Shown here piece after piece: positions 1 through 8,562 of a DNA stretch of 64,000 bases (positions are counted from its first letter, which is position 1; each line of letters begins with the position of its first letter). The stretch is taken from assembly GCA_019448385.1 (NCBI GenBank), contig JAGTXO010000011.1, positions 1,060,789 to 1,124,788 of the forward strand, read 5' to 3'. A model generated the notes under the pieces. That model saw nothing but the letters and a program-made list of their open reading frames with translations, was not told the DNA's origin and searched no databases. The stretch is from Diacronema lutheri (lineage: Eukaryota; Haptophyta; Pavlovophyceae; Pavlovales; Pavlovaceae). A program made the translations under genes and the position numbers.

Positions 1-165
1 CTCGTCGAGCTGCTCGGGCGCGGAACTGATCGCCCAATCGACGTAGCGATGCAGCTCGCCCAACTCCGCGTGCAACTGCGACGATGCCGGCGTCGTTGGC
101 GCAAAGGCCTCCACGCGCGCGACCTGCTCGGCCAGCCGCCCGAGCAGATCCTCGTCGCGCCCCAT
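1..165 (-). CDS. N-terminus of an unidentified protein, cut by window edge
   Basis: Reading leftward from an ATG at 165 to the window edge gives 55 open codons, starting MGRDEDLLGRLAEQVARVEA and ending in a leucine/glutamate-rich stretch. The charged, leucine-spaced pattern looks like a genuine helical N-terminus rather than shadow translation. Its start is 155 bp from the start of the divergent gene at 321, matching the head-to-head arrangement seen across the window. No family is recognisable from this fragment. Confidence 0.5.
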   Translation of the reverse strand, partial: MGRDEDLLGRLAEQVARVEAFAPTTPASSQLHAELGELHRYVDWAISSAPEQLDE

Positions 166-320
166 CGCGGGTTGGCTCCAAAAAGTCGGCGGTCGTTGGA
201 AAAGTGGACTATGGATTGGGTATGGGTAGCCCAAAATCGTCGGGATCGACATCACGTAACCGTCGGCGGAGCCCTCCCTGCGCAGGCGCGACTGCGGCTG
301 CGCGCGGCGGCGCAGGGGCG
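166..320. promoter_or_regulatory. Putative bidirectional promoter
   Basis: This is the 155 bp between two divergent starts at 165 (minus) and 321 (plus). It contains a locally A/T-richer block around 178-245, which stands out in this very GC-rich sequence. No TATA box is evident. The promoter role is inferred from position only. Confidence 0.35.
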
Positions 321-860
321 ATGCTCAGCCACCCGCCCCTCCTCAAGCCCTGGCGGCAGGACATCACCGAGCGAAGCTCCCCGGGCGGCGTGTTCACGCG
401 CACGCGCGCGCTGCGCTCCAAGGTGCGCGTGCCCATCGACGAGAGGACCGAGCTCGACCTGCGCACGGCGCTGGACGGCACGCGTTACGACGTGCTCCAA
501 GCGGCAACGGGCCTTGCGCTTGCGCCGCCCGCACCGCTGCCCGCTGAGCGCGCCGCAACGAGCAAGCGGCTGAGTGAGACGCCGGGCGCCGTGTACAAGG
601 CCGTGTGGGCGCACTCGGCGCAGCCCATCGGCATGACCACCTTCGAATGGACGCGCAGGCGAGGGCACGAGCCGAAGGACGTCGCAAAGCCGCGCAGCGA
701 CCCGCAGACCCTGCAGCAATGGTTCGCCGAGTACGGCAAGCCGGATCCCAACGTGCGGATCGGCCGGAGGACTGAGTTCACGCCGTCCGTCCGCATCATC
801 GGCAACGGCAGAGAGGCGTTCCGCACCAACGTGCGCCGCATGCAGCGCGGGGAGCTGTGA
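321..860 (+). CDS. Hypothetical protein, 179 aa
   Basis: The frame is open from upstream. The ATG at 321 was chosen because sequence before it is low-complexity Arg/Ala translation while sequence after it looks protein-like (MLSHPPLLKPWRQDITERSS onward). The product is basic, soluble and has no signal peptide or membrane segment. The C-terminal half carries aromatic and charged motifs such as VYKAVWAHSAQPIGMTTFEW and LQQWFAEYGKPDPNVRIGRR. No family is recognised. An unseen upstream exon is possible. Confidence 0.5.
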   Translation: MLSHPPLLKPWRQDITERSSPGGVFTRTRALRSKVRVPIDERTELDLRTALDGTRYDVLQAATGLALAPPAPLPAERAATSKRLSETPGAVYKAVWAHSAQPIGMTTFEWTRRRGHEPKDVAKPRSDPQTLQQWFAEYGKPDPNVRIGRRTEFTPSVRIIGNGREAFRTNVRRMQRGEL

Positions 861-963
861 GCCACCTGGAGGCAGTGCGAACACTAGCGCTTACGCCTGC
901 GGGGTGGGGGGGGGGGGGGGGGGGGGGGGGTCCTCTGGCAGCTGCTAGCTGCAGCTGCCAGCA

Positions 964-1001
<38 letters not shown>

Positions 1002-1061
1002 CGCACGCTCGCACGCCCCCCGGGAGGGTGAGATTGAGGGTGAGCAAGGAGCAACGTCCGG
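861..1061. repeat. Simple repeats: poly-G and (AC)n
   Basis: The intergenic stretch between the hypothetical gene and the methyltransferase stop holds an uninterrupted G run at 906-930 and an (AC)n microsatellite at about 967-998. No gene is visible in it. Confidence 0.9.
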
Positions 1062-2690
1062 CTACGGCAGAGCCGGCGCGGAGGCGGTCCGATTCTCCCG
1101 CTCCGCGCGCTGCGCTCGCTGGCGCGCGAGGAGCTCGGAGCCGCGCACCTCCGCGCCAGGGAAGGCCTGCGCGATGTGCGCCTCCTGCAGCGACATGTGC
1201 CACGCGAGCGCGCGCTCCCGCTCAGCCGCGAGGTCGTCGAACGTCGCGTCGCGCGCCGCGCGCGCGCCGCACGGCGCGCTCTCGTCTGCGCGCGCTGGCG
1301 CTGCGCCGCCGCGCGCGGGGCGCGGCACGTCGTACTCGACGCGGAACGTCTGCGCGCAACGGCCGTCCGAACGTCGGAAAAGGTCGAGCGGCTGCACGCG
1401 CACGCGCACGCCCGCGCCGCCCTGCGCGTGGCACACGCGCTCGGCGAGGCGCGCGAGCGCGTCGGCGGTGAGCGGCGGCGCGGAGCCGTTGTCGGGCGGG
1501 AGCCACGCGCTCAAGTCGAGCGTGGGCGGCGGCACCGCCTTGCGCGCGTCCGCCTGCACGCGCCCACTCAGCGCCGCGCATGCCGCGATCGCCGTCGACG
1601 AGTCGGCGAGTGGCACGCGCGGTGCTGGGCGTGCGCGCGGCAGCAGGCGAGGCGAGGCGGCCGTGTGCGCGGTGGGCGCGGCGGCGCGCGCGCGCGCGAT
1701 CGGCTGGGCCGCACGCGCGCTTTGCTCGCCGTGCGCGGGCACGGCGAGCAGCAGCGTGTGCTGCGCGGTGAGCTGCACGGGCAGGTTCTCGCGCACGACC
1801 GCGTAGCCGCCCGCTTGCAGCGCCGCGACGCGCGCGCCGTCGAGGAAGTGGGCGACGGCGCGGCTACCGCTGCCGCCGCTCAAAGCCGCTTCGACGAGCG
1901 CGCGCCGCTCCGCGCCGTGCACGCCGTGCGCCGCGAACGGCGCGTACGGAGCGCAGCCTGCGACGAGCGGATGTGGCGCCCACGTTTTAAACGTGTGGCA
2001 ACACGGCACGAGCGCGATCGGCGCGCGCGCGGCGAGCGCGAGGGAAACGAGCGCGTCGCTCAGCCCGCCGCACGCGTGCACCGCCGCGAGCACGCACGAA
2101 GCGTCCGCCTCCAAATGTGCCGCGTCCGCCTCGACGAAGTGCCAGCGGCCGCGCAGGTGCGGGAAGGCGCGCAGCATCTGCGCCTCGAGCCGTTCGGCGG
2201 ACGCGGGCATGCGCCGGTCGATGCAGACGGCCGTGCGTGTGTGGCCCAAATGCGACTCACTGTCGAGCAGGAGCAGCATCCACGCGAGCAGCCCGTGCCC
2301 GCTCGCGACGTCGGCAAAGCGCCGCGCGCGCGGGAAGTGCGCGTGCACGCGCAGCGCGACGGCCCACGCCTCGAAGAGCTCCTTGCGCGGGAGCGCGCCG
2401 CTCTCGCACACGGCGCGCGCAACGCGGTCAAAGAGCGTGTCGGCATCGGCAAAGTCGGACGCGTGGTGGCGCGTGAGCTTGCGCCGCGCCGCGCCGGGTG
2501 CAAACATGCCCGGGTGCGCGAGCAGGGGGCCCCACTCCTGCGGCGGAGGCGCGGACGGTTCTGACGAGGCAGCGCGCGCTTGCGTGGCGCACAGCGACGA
2601 GCGCGCCACGCGCGCAGCGCGCACGCGCAGGGCGCTCGCGCCTGCGCTGCCGCCGCTCAGGAGCGAGAGCGCGAGAAGCGACGCGCGCAT
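1062..2690 (-). CDS. SAM-dependent methyltransferase with C-terminal FDX-ACB-like domain
   Basis: Single-exon protein of 542 aa. A class I methyltransferase Rossmann motif I sits at residues 125-137 (FADVASGHGLLAW). At 203-234 the pattern VHACGGLSDALV followed by VPCCHTF resembles Methyltransf_32-type enzymes of the METTL25 group. After a Pro/Ala linker, about residues 395-520 look like a ferredoxin-fold anticodon-binding (FDX-ACB) domain, with the pattern LDLFRRSDGRCAQTFRVEYD. That combination suggests a tRNA or rRNA base methyltransferase; this is inference. The N-terminus is hydrophobic up to an A-S-A-L site and then Arg-rich, compatible with plastid or mitochondrial import. It is divergent from the light-harvesting gene, with 89 bp between starts. 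Confidence 0.7.
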   Translation of the reverse strand: MRASLLALSLLSGGSAGASALRVRAARVARSSLCATQARAASSEPSAPPPQEWGPLLAHPGMFAPGAARRKLTRHHASDFADADTLFDRVARAVCESGALPRKELFEAWAVALRVHAHFPRARRFADVASGHGLLAWMLLLLDSESHLGHTRTAVCIDRRMPASAERLEAQMLRAFPHLRGRWHFVEADAAHLEADASCVLAAVHACGGLSDALVSLALAARAPIALVPCCHTFKTWAPHPLVAGCAPYAPFAAHGVHGAERRALVEAALSGGSGSRAVAHFLDGARVAALQAGGYAVVRENLPVQLTAQHTLLLAVPAHGEQSARAAQPIARARAAAPTAHTAASPRLLPRARPAPRVPLADSSTAIAACAALSGRVQADARKAVPPPTLDLSAWLPPDNGSAPPLTADALARLAERVCHAQGGAGVRVRVQPLDLFRRSDGRCAQTFRVEYDVPRPARGGAAPARADESAPCGARAARDATFDDLAAERERALAWHMSLQEAHIAQAFPGAEVRGSELLARQRAQRAERENRTASAPALP

Positions 2691-2779
2691 CGTGCGCGGA
2701 AGGAACGAGCCGCCATGCCTGCTACGGGTTTTGAACTTTTTTTGTTTGAGGCGGTTTAATTTGTGCGATTGCGCTGACC

Positions 2780-3618
2780 ATGCTCGCGCTCACGACCGCC
2801 GCACTCGCCTTCGCGGGGCCCGCTGTGCGCGCTCCGGCGCGCTCGGTCGCGCACATGTCGCTCAGCGACCTGCCCGGTGCGTCGATTGAGCTCGGCGGCA
2901 AGCCGTGGGACCCGCTGGGCTTCGCCAAGCTGAACGCGCTCCCGACGGGCTCGGGCCCGGCTTCCAACCCGTCGCTCAAGTGGCTGCGCGAGGCGGAGGT
3001 GAAGCACTGCCGCGTCGCCATGCTGGTACGCGCAGCCCGTCGTGTGGCGCGCGCCAACGCACGCGCGCGCGCGCGAGGCCGAGGACGCGAGGACGGCGCG
3101 CGCGCGAACGCCGCTCGAGCGAGCTCTGCGCGCTCTGGCTGCCGCGACGGGCGACACCGCGCGCGTCGGCGCGCGCGTCGCATCGCTGGCCCGACGGTGC
3201 TCGCTCACGCGTGCGCGCCGATTCCGACGCTCCGTGCCGCGCAATCGCGCAGGCGTTCCTCGGCACGGCCTTCCAGACGTTTGGGCCGCACTTGCCAGGC
3301 GCGGCGTTCTCCGAGCCCGACTGGTTCAAGGCCTCGTACACGTTCTCGGCGCAGAACCCGGGCGGCGCGGCGCAGATCCTCCTCGGCATCGCCATCATCG
3401 AGGGCAGCACGTTCCCCGAGGAGTTTTGGGAGGCGGGCGGCGGCTCGCGCGCGGCGGGCGCGCTCGGGTTCGACCCGCTTGGCCTCTCCAAGGGTCTGCC
3501 AAAGGCAAAGGCGGACGAGATGCAGCTCAAGGAGCTCAAAAACGGGCGACTCGCTATGATTGCCTGTGCGGCGCTCGCCTCGTCCAAGCTCATCGCTGGC
3601 TCCGTTCCGTACCTCTGA
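2780..3618 (+). CDS. Light-harvesting chlorophyll a/c-binding protein (FCP/LHC)
   Basis: Two exons, 2780-3025 and 3253-3618, joined in phase 0, give 203 aa. The 227-bp intron begins GTACGC and ends GCGCAG. After a signal plus transit peptide (ALAFAGP cleavage-type motif), the mature start has the typical KPWDPLGFAKL. Helix B carries WLREAEVKHCRVAML with Glu/His/Arg chlorophyll ligands, interrupted by the intron exactly after VAML. The middle helix is AAQILLGIAIIEGSTF, and the last helix carries KELKNGRLAM with Glu/Asn/Arg ligands. The product would bind chlorophyll a/c and fucoxanthin-type carotenoid in the thylakoid membrane. Subfamily is not assigned. Confidence 0.92.
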
Positions 3619-3729
3619 GCGCAGCGGGTGCGGTGCGGTCATGCCGTCCGTCGCGCGCGGTGGCGCGCGCTCGCCGAACCGACAACGCGCATGAACGCGC
3701 TGCAGGACAGTGTGACACAGTCTTCGGAG

Positions 3730-4602
3730 TCATCGCGACAGAGAAGTGCCGAGTTTGCTGAAGTGCCAACGCGCGCTCAGTAAGGGCGGCAGCTCGGCTT
3801 TGCCAAACACCCACGGCAGGGTCGCCCTGACCGTCTGGAAGAAGGCGTCGCGACCGCCCGCGCCTGGAAAGGGCGTCTGCCGTCCTGACTCGACGTACGC
3901 CGCAATCGGGCCGAGCGCGCGGATGCGGCGGCGGTACGCGTCAAGGGCGGGCCACTTGCCCGGCAGATCGACCACGCCTGCGTTTGCCAGCTGCTCGAGC
4001 GCGTGGAAAAGCTGCACGTCGGCAAACGAAAGGCTCCGGCCGGCGAGAAAATCGCCGTCGGCGTTGGATGTGAGGGCTCGCGTGAAACGCGCGAGGTACT
4101 TCGCGTGCGCCGCGCTCGCGTCTCTCGCTTGCATGAGCGCAGTGATCGGCGCCCAATCGCCCATCGAATCCGAGAGGATGTCGATCTTGGCCGCCTCCGC
4201 CAGCGTCGAGCCGTACATATTGTGCCTCCGCGCGAGGTAGCGCAGGATGGCGGCGTGCTGCACAAGGTGGAGACCGTCGATCTCGAGGAGCGGCAGCTGG
4301 TCCATCGCGAGCACACCTGCCGCCATCATCTTGCGCATCTGCGCCTGCGTCGTAACGAAGCGCGCCCCCGCCTCGTCGCCATGGACCTCGTCGAGCCACG
4401 GCACGCCGCACGCTGCGAGCATGAGCCGAACCTCCTCCGCGCGGCCGTGGCCCTCAAAGTAGGTGAGGCGCGCCGTGCCGCATGGCTTTGGCGCCCGCCC
4501 GTAGAGCGCGAGTGTCACGGCCAGCACCGCGATGGCAATGCCCAGGTGCAGCGGGCTCACGCCGATCGCGGCGAGGTCGCCCAGCAAGGTGGGGGAAGAC
4601 AT
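3730..4602 (-). CDS. Glutathione S-transferase-like protein, membrane-anchored (sigma-type)
   Basis: Single exon, 290 aa. A hydrophobic segment at about 17-34 precedes a thioredoxin-fold GST N-domain at about 44-125, with the sigma/prostaglandin-synthase-like start LTYFEGHGRAEEVRLML (candidate catalytic Tyr48). The cis-Pro region is DQLPLLEIDG. The usual Gln-Ser glutathione contact reads QHAAILRYLA, so Ser is replaced by His. An all-helical C-domain follows. The frame is open upstream to 5055, but ATG 4602 gives the membrane anchor plus a complete GST. Activity could be glutathione conjugation or isomerase; the altered contact makes catalysis uncertain. Confidence 0.8.
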   Translation of the reverse strand: MSSPTLLGDLAAIGVSPLHLGIAIAVLAVTLALYGRAPKPCGTARLTYFEGHGRAEEVRLMLAACGVPWLDEVHGDEAGARFVTTQAQMRKMMAAGVLAMDQLPLLEIDGLHLVQHAAILRYLARRHNMYGSTLAEAAKIDILSDSMGDWAPITALMQARDASAAHAKYLARFTRALTSNADGDFLAGRSLSFADVQLFHALEQLANAGVVDLPGKWPALDAYRRRIRALGPIAAYVESGRQTPFPGAGGRDAFFQTVRATLPWVFGKAELPPLLSARWHFSKLGTSLSR

Positions 4603-4795
4603 CGTGCTCAGAGCGCCCCTCCCAGTCTCACAGGCTGACATTCGGCAAAGCCATTCACAGACAGCTGTGCTGTCTTGACGCCGAGCGAGGCTGAGCGCCC
4701 ATCCGGCGTGGCAAAGGGACGCCAATTCATCAGCCTCTTGGAGCAGCCATCGCGCTCGACCGTGCGCCCTGGCCGTGCGCGCGCGCACCCAGCCG

Positions 4796-5527
4796 TCAGC
4801 CTGGGGCAAACTTCGCCGCCTTGCGCGCCACGAAGAGGAGCACTGCGAGAGCGCACGATGCGCGAAGGATGTTCGCCGCTGGCGACGCGGGCGCGAGCGC
4901 AAACACACCTGCCGCTTTGCCCGCCTCCGTCCACCCGAGCGCGCAGCCGACGCCGAGCGCGAGGCCGACGACGACCTGCTCGGCAGTGTGCCACCCGCAC
5001 ACGACGCGCAGCACGCCGATGGCCGCAGCCAGCGCGCTGAGCCCGATGGCTGCACGCTGCGAGCCGAGTGCGCACGACCATGCCGTCGCTGCGAATGCGC
5101 TCACGAGCGCGTGCGCCGACGGCATGCCCGGATCGGACGCGCGAGCGGCAGCGCCGCTGAGCCCCGGCCGCGCCGCGCCAATGACGCGCTTGAGCGCGCT
5201 GCACAAGAAGGACGCGCACACCATGCCAAGAACAATGAAGGGAGCAAGCGCATCGCGACGCGCGGCGAGGGCCCACAGCTGCGCGCCGGCGACCAAATAC
5301 TTGGTGCTCCCGTCCACGCGCGACGCGAGCGAGCGGCGCGAGTCGCCGCGAGCGACGACGAGCGAGCACCGCCGCGCGTGCTGCTGCCGCGACCAGCGCG
5401 GCAACGGCGTAGCGCACGGCGTCTGGCAGCGGAGCAGCGGAACGGAATGCTGCAGCGAACGGTGCGCGACGTGTGTGAACGCGGCGCCGAAGGGGCAAAC
5501 GATGAGAAGAGTCGCGGCCGCGGTCAT
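4796..5527 (-). CDS. PAP2-family lipid phosphate phosphatase, probably plastid
   Basis: Single exon, 243 aa. The three PAP2 signature blocks are present: K113-R120-P121 (KRVIGAARP), P136-S-A-H139 and R174 to H180 (RVVCGWHTAEQ). The usual Asp of block 3 is Gln184, as I recall for plant LPP-epsilon-type plastid enzymes (HTVAQ). Several hydrophobic helices surround the motifs. The N-terminus ends in GAAFTHV, resembling the A-x-A-F cleavage motif of red-lineage plastid leaders. Likely reaction: dephosphorylation of phosphatidic acid or a related lipid phosphate. It is 193 bp upstream of the GST-like gene on the same strand. Confidence 0.82.
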   Translation of the reverse strand: MTAAATLLIVCPFGAAFTHVAHRSLQHSVPLLRCQTPCATPLPRWSRQQHARRCSLVVARGDSRRSLASRVDGSTKYLVAGAQLWALAARRDALAPFIVLGMVCASFLCSALKRVIGAARPGLSGAAARASDPGMPSAHALVSAFAATAWSCALGSQRAAIGLSALAAAIGVLRVVCGWHTAEQVVVGLALGVGCALGWTEAGKAAGVFALAPASPAANILRASCALAVLLFVARKAAKFAPG

Positions 5528-5847
5528 GGACGTGGCTCACGTCGAGCTGCACCTTTTACAGTTATTTTGTGATTATTTTTACTCCTTTTACTAATGGCGC
5601 TTACGTCAGGACAGCGGGGTCACCACCAGCTGCGGGGGGATCGAGTAGCCACCAATGTCGTCGATCCCCGTTTTCTAACGACGCATCCTACGCAGGACTG
5701 CACAGGACTGGCGTGACCGTGTGAGGCAGAATCTGATGTGAGGGGGCGACAGGACTGGTGTGAGGCGGGTGTGAGGTGGGCAGAAGCCCCCCCCCCCCCC
5801 CCCCCCCCCCCCCTCCCCCCCTCCCCCCCCCCCCCTACCGCGCCACG
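5528..5847. other. Intergenic segment with A/T-rich block and poly-C tract
   Basis: No coding sequence is seen. It holds an A/T-rich patch at about 5552-5595, next to the PAP2 start, and a C tract from 5787 to about 5835 broken only by single T bases. The C tract lies just beyond the stop of the lysine methyltransferase gene. Confidence 0.7.
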
Positions 5848-7098
5848 CTATTGGCGAGCGCCGAGCGCGGTGACGGCAATCTCCGGCGGCGGCTCAGTCG
5901 GCGAGAGGCAGAAGAGGCGCGTGTCGCCGACATGCTGCTCGAGGCGCGCAGCGCTACCCTGCCGGCTACACGCGTGTAGCAAGTGGCCGGCCACCTCGCA
6001 CGCGGCGAAGCCAGCGGCACGCGCGCGGGTGAGGAACTCCGCGAACTGCTTGCCCGCGCCGCGCTCGGTGTACGTGAGCAGCGCAAAGCCACGCGCACCC
6101 GTGAGCGCGCGCAGGGTGCGCAAGAGTGCGCTCCACGCCCCCTTGTTGCCGAGCACGTAGAGCCCGTCGGCACAGAGCACGACGTCGACGGCCGGCGGCA
6201 TGCCGTGCTGTGCGAGCACGCGCGCCTCGTCGCCGTGGCCCCACAGGAGCTCGCACACGCGCACGGCGCATACGATCACGCCGCCGAGCCCGACGGGGTG
6301 GTCGCGCGCAAAGTGCTCCGCGTTGCCCGCAGCGATCTGCGTACAAAAGGCGGAGCCGTCCGTCGCCAGCACCGAGCGCGCGCCACAGAGCGCCGCCGCA
6401 AAGGATGGGAGCGGCGCGGCGCCGCATCCGACCTCCACGACGGTGCGGCCCTCCCACGACCAACCGCCACAGCCCAGCGCGCGCGCGAGCACGGGCGAGT
6501 GCGCGGCGATCACCGCCGGCGGATGCGTGAGGAAGTCGGCGAGCACGACCGCGCCGTCCCAGCAGAGCCCGCCTGTGCTGTGCAGCTCAATGCCGTGCGC
6601 GCTGCCCTCCTGATCGTGCGACCAGTGGCGCTGTTTGACGCGAAAGGTCAGGCCGACGAGCGGCAGCTCCACCTCGCGGTACTCGGCGCGCATACGCCCC
6701 TCGAGCGCCCACACGTTCTTAGGGTGCGTCGCGGCGTACGTCGTCGCGTCCGACTCGGCGGGCAGGAGCCCACCGGGCGAGGCGTTTGCAATCGCCATCG
6801 CGGCGCGCTGCACGGCGTCCGCGGCGAGAGCCAGCGTAGCGGCTTGCGCCGGCGTGCTCCGCGCCGCCGCCGCTCCGCCGTGCCGCATGCCCACGCCCTT
6901 TTTGGGCGCGGCCGACGCCTCTCCATACTTTGCAGGGTCGGTCCGCTGCAAAAAGGCAACGATGCTCGCATGGTACTCGGCGGTCGCCCAGTAGCCGGGT
7001 GCGCGGGCGAGCGGCACGGACGCAGCGCTGGGCTCGCTCCCATGCTCCGCCGCACGCGCGGTCATGGGCCGGGTTGTTGCCCCCCGTCGCTGCGTCAC
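5848..7098 (-). CDS. METTL21/FAM86-type protein-lysine methyltransferase (Methyltransf_16)
   Basis: Single exon, 416 aa (ATG 7098; an alternative in-frame ATG at 7065). The pre-motif LCWDGAVVLADFL at about 178-190 is characteristic of METTL21-type enzymes (W-D-x-A-x-V-L). Motif I is VVEVGCGAAPLPS (220-232), motif II about LATDGSA, and the post-I/motif IV region is PAVDVVLCADGLYV (about 305-318), equivalent to the D-x-x-x-x-S/A-D-x-x-Y block. The C-terminus ends in a beta-strand-rich stretch. It should methylate lysines in a protein substrate, but the substrate cannot be inferred. The start lies 42 bp from the divergent gene at 7141. Confidence 0.8.
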   Translation of the reverse strand: MTQRRGATTRPMTARAAEHGSEPSAASVPLARAPGYWATAEYHASIVAFLQRTDPAKYGEASAAPKKGVGMRHGGAAAARSTPAQAATLALAADAVQRAAMAIANASPGGLLPAESDATTYAATHPKNVWALEGRMRAEYREVELPLVGLTFRVKQRHWSHDQEGSAHGIELHSTGGLCWDGAVVLADFLTHPPAVIAAHSPVLARALGCGGWSWEGRTVVEVGCGAAPLPSFAAALCGARSVLATDGSAFCTQIAAGNAEHFARDHPVGLGGVIVCAVRVCELLWGHGDEARVLAQHGMPPAVDVVLCADGLYVLGNKGAWSALLRTLRALTGARGFALLTYTERGAGKQFAEFLTRARAAGFAACEVAGHLLHACSRQGSAARLEQHVGDTRLFCLSPTEPPPEIAVTALGARQ

Positions 7099-7140
7099 GA
7101 TTTCTTTTTCAGACGGGCTTTCGCGCGCTCAGCGCCCACG

Positions 7141-8502
7141 ATGGCGGCGGTTCGGTTCGCGCTCCTTGCCCCGTTCTTCTTCATCGACGCGCTGGGGGAC
7201 GAGGGCGCGCGCTCGCGCGCGCTCCCCTCGCACCCGACGGACGCGCGCTGCGGCGTTGCGCCTGCCGGCGATCTGCCCGCGGGCTGGCCGCCGCGCGTCG
7301 CCGTCGGCTTCTTTGGCCTCGTCTACCGCAATCTGGCCGCGACGCTGCCGAGCATCGAGCGTCACGTCTTCGCGCCGCTCGACGCAGCGCCGCTCCGGTA
7401 CGACGTGCTGCTGCACGCAATGCTCGTGCTGCGCGAGCCACTTGGCGGCGCGAACACGCTCGCGCCGCCCGCGTGGGTCACCGCGCGCAACGGCACGGGC
7501 CACGTTCGGCTCGACCCGTACTCGTTCGTGCTGCTGCGGCCGTGCGCCTTCGAGATCGAGGACCAGGCGCTCGCGCTGCGGGCGATCGCTGCGCGCCAGG
7601 CGCGGCTGCTTCGCGCCGTGCCCGACCTGTGGCACGACAATTACCGCTCGGTGCACAACTACTTGGTTGCGCTCCGATCGCTCGGCCGCCTCGCGCAGCT
7701 CGTCCGCTCGCGCGAAACGGCGCTCGGGCAGCCGTACGACGCCGTCCTCGTGCTGCGGGGCGACACGCGCTTCCTCTGCGACGTCGACTTGCCGCGCCGG
7801 CTGCCAGACCTGGTGGCGGACGCGGACGCGCGGCGCGCAGCCGCAGGGCGTCGCGCCGCGCCGTTGACGGCGGCGGCGGCGGCGGCGGCGGCGCGCGCGC
7901 CGCGCCGGCAGCTCAAGCGCGGCAACTCGGCGTTCGCGCGCCGCGCGGTCAACCTGCAATCGGGACGCGCAGCGCATTCCGGCGGCGTGGGCATCGTGGC
8001 AGTGCCGCTGTGGGGCCGGTGGGGCGGGACGAACGACCGTTTCGCATTCGGCTCGCGCGAGGCGATGCTCGACGTGTACTGCGCGCGGGAGGATGCGGCA
8101 TGGCGGCTGCTCGAGGCGGGCGCGCACAAGCGAAACGGCGAGCACCTGCTGCGCGACGTGCTCCACGCGTCGGGCGTCGCCGTCAAACACACGGCGGTCG
8201 TGATGCAGCGCTTCCGCACACTCGGGCTCGGCGCAGCGGACTGGGTGGGGATGGTGGACGATTCGCTCGAGTACCTGCGCGACGACCTGACGCACACGGC
8301 CTCGAGCAAGCCCGGTGGCCACTGGGTGCGAAAGGCGGGCAAGCGCGACCGCAACACTTCGCGCGAGGTCGTTTGCTCGCTCGCGCGCCACGTCGTTGAG
8401 CTGCGCGCCACGTGGACGCGGCCGGCGGCACGTGGCGTGGTCGGCGCGGGCGCGGCCGCGGCGCCGCGGGCCGGGCCGGATGGCAATGCCAGCGGGGCTT
8501 GA
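7141..8502 (+). CDS. Secretory-pathway glycosyltransferase-like protein
   Basis: Single exon, 453 aa. The frame is open far upstream, but ATG 7141 gives a clear signal peptide (MAAVRFALLAPFFFIDALG). The conserved core begins RVAVGFFGLVYRNLAATLPS, followed by an SIERHVFAPL-type helix and a YDVLLHAMLV strand, then YDAVLVLRGDTRFLCDVDL (acid-rich D-x-R end of a strand) and WGGTNDRFAFGSREAMLDVY. This strand/acid pattern resembles uncharacterised glycosyltransferase-like DUF families of plants and algae. Residues about 240-265 form an Ala-rich insert. Donor and acceptor are unknown. It is divergent from the METTL21-type gene. Confidence 0.6.
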   Translation: MAAVRFALLAPFFFIDALGDEGARSRALPSHPTDARCGVAPAGDLPAGWPPRVAVGFFGLVYRNLAATLPSIERHVFAPLDAAPLRYDVLLHAMLVLREPLGGANTLAPPAWVTARNGTGHVRLDPYSFVLLRPCAFEIEDQALALRAIAARQARLLRAVPDLWHDNYRSVHNYLVALRSLGRLAQLVRSRETALGQPYDAVLVLRGDTRFLCDVDLPRRLPDLVADADARRAAAGRRAAPLTAAAAAAAARAPRRQLKRGNSAFARRAVNLQSGRAAHSGGVGIVAVPLWGRWGGTNDRFAFGSREAMLDVYCAREDAAWRLLEAGAHKRNGEHLLRDVLHASGVAVKHTAVVMQRFRTLGLGAADWVGMVDDSLEYLRDDLTHTASSKPGGHWVRKAGKRDRNTSREVVCSLARHVVELRATWTRPAARGVVGAGAAAAPRAGPDGNASGA

Positions 8503-8562
8503 GACTTGAGAGCCGGGAACCGGGGTCCATGAAAGGGGAAATTTAAGATTTCGTTACCAAAA

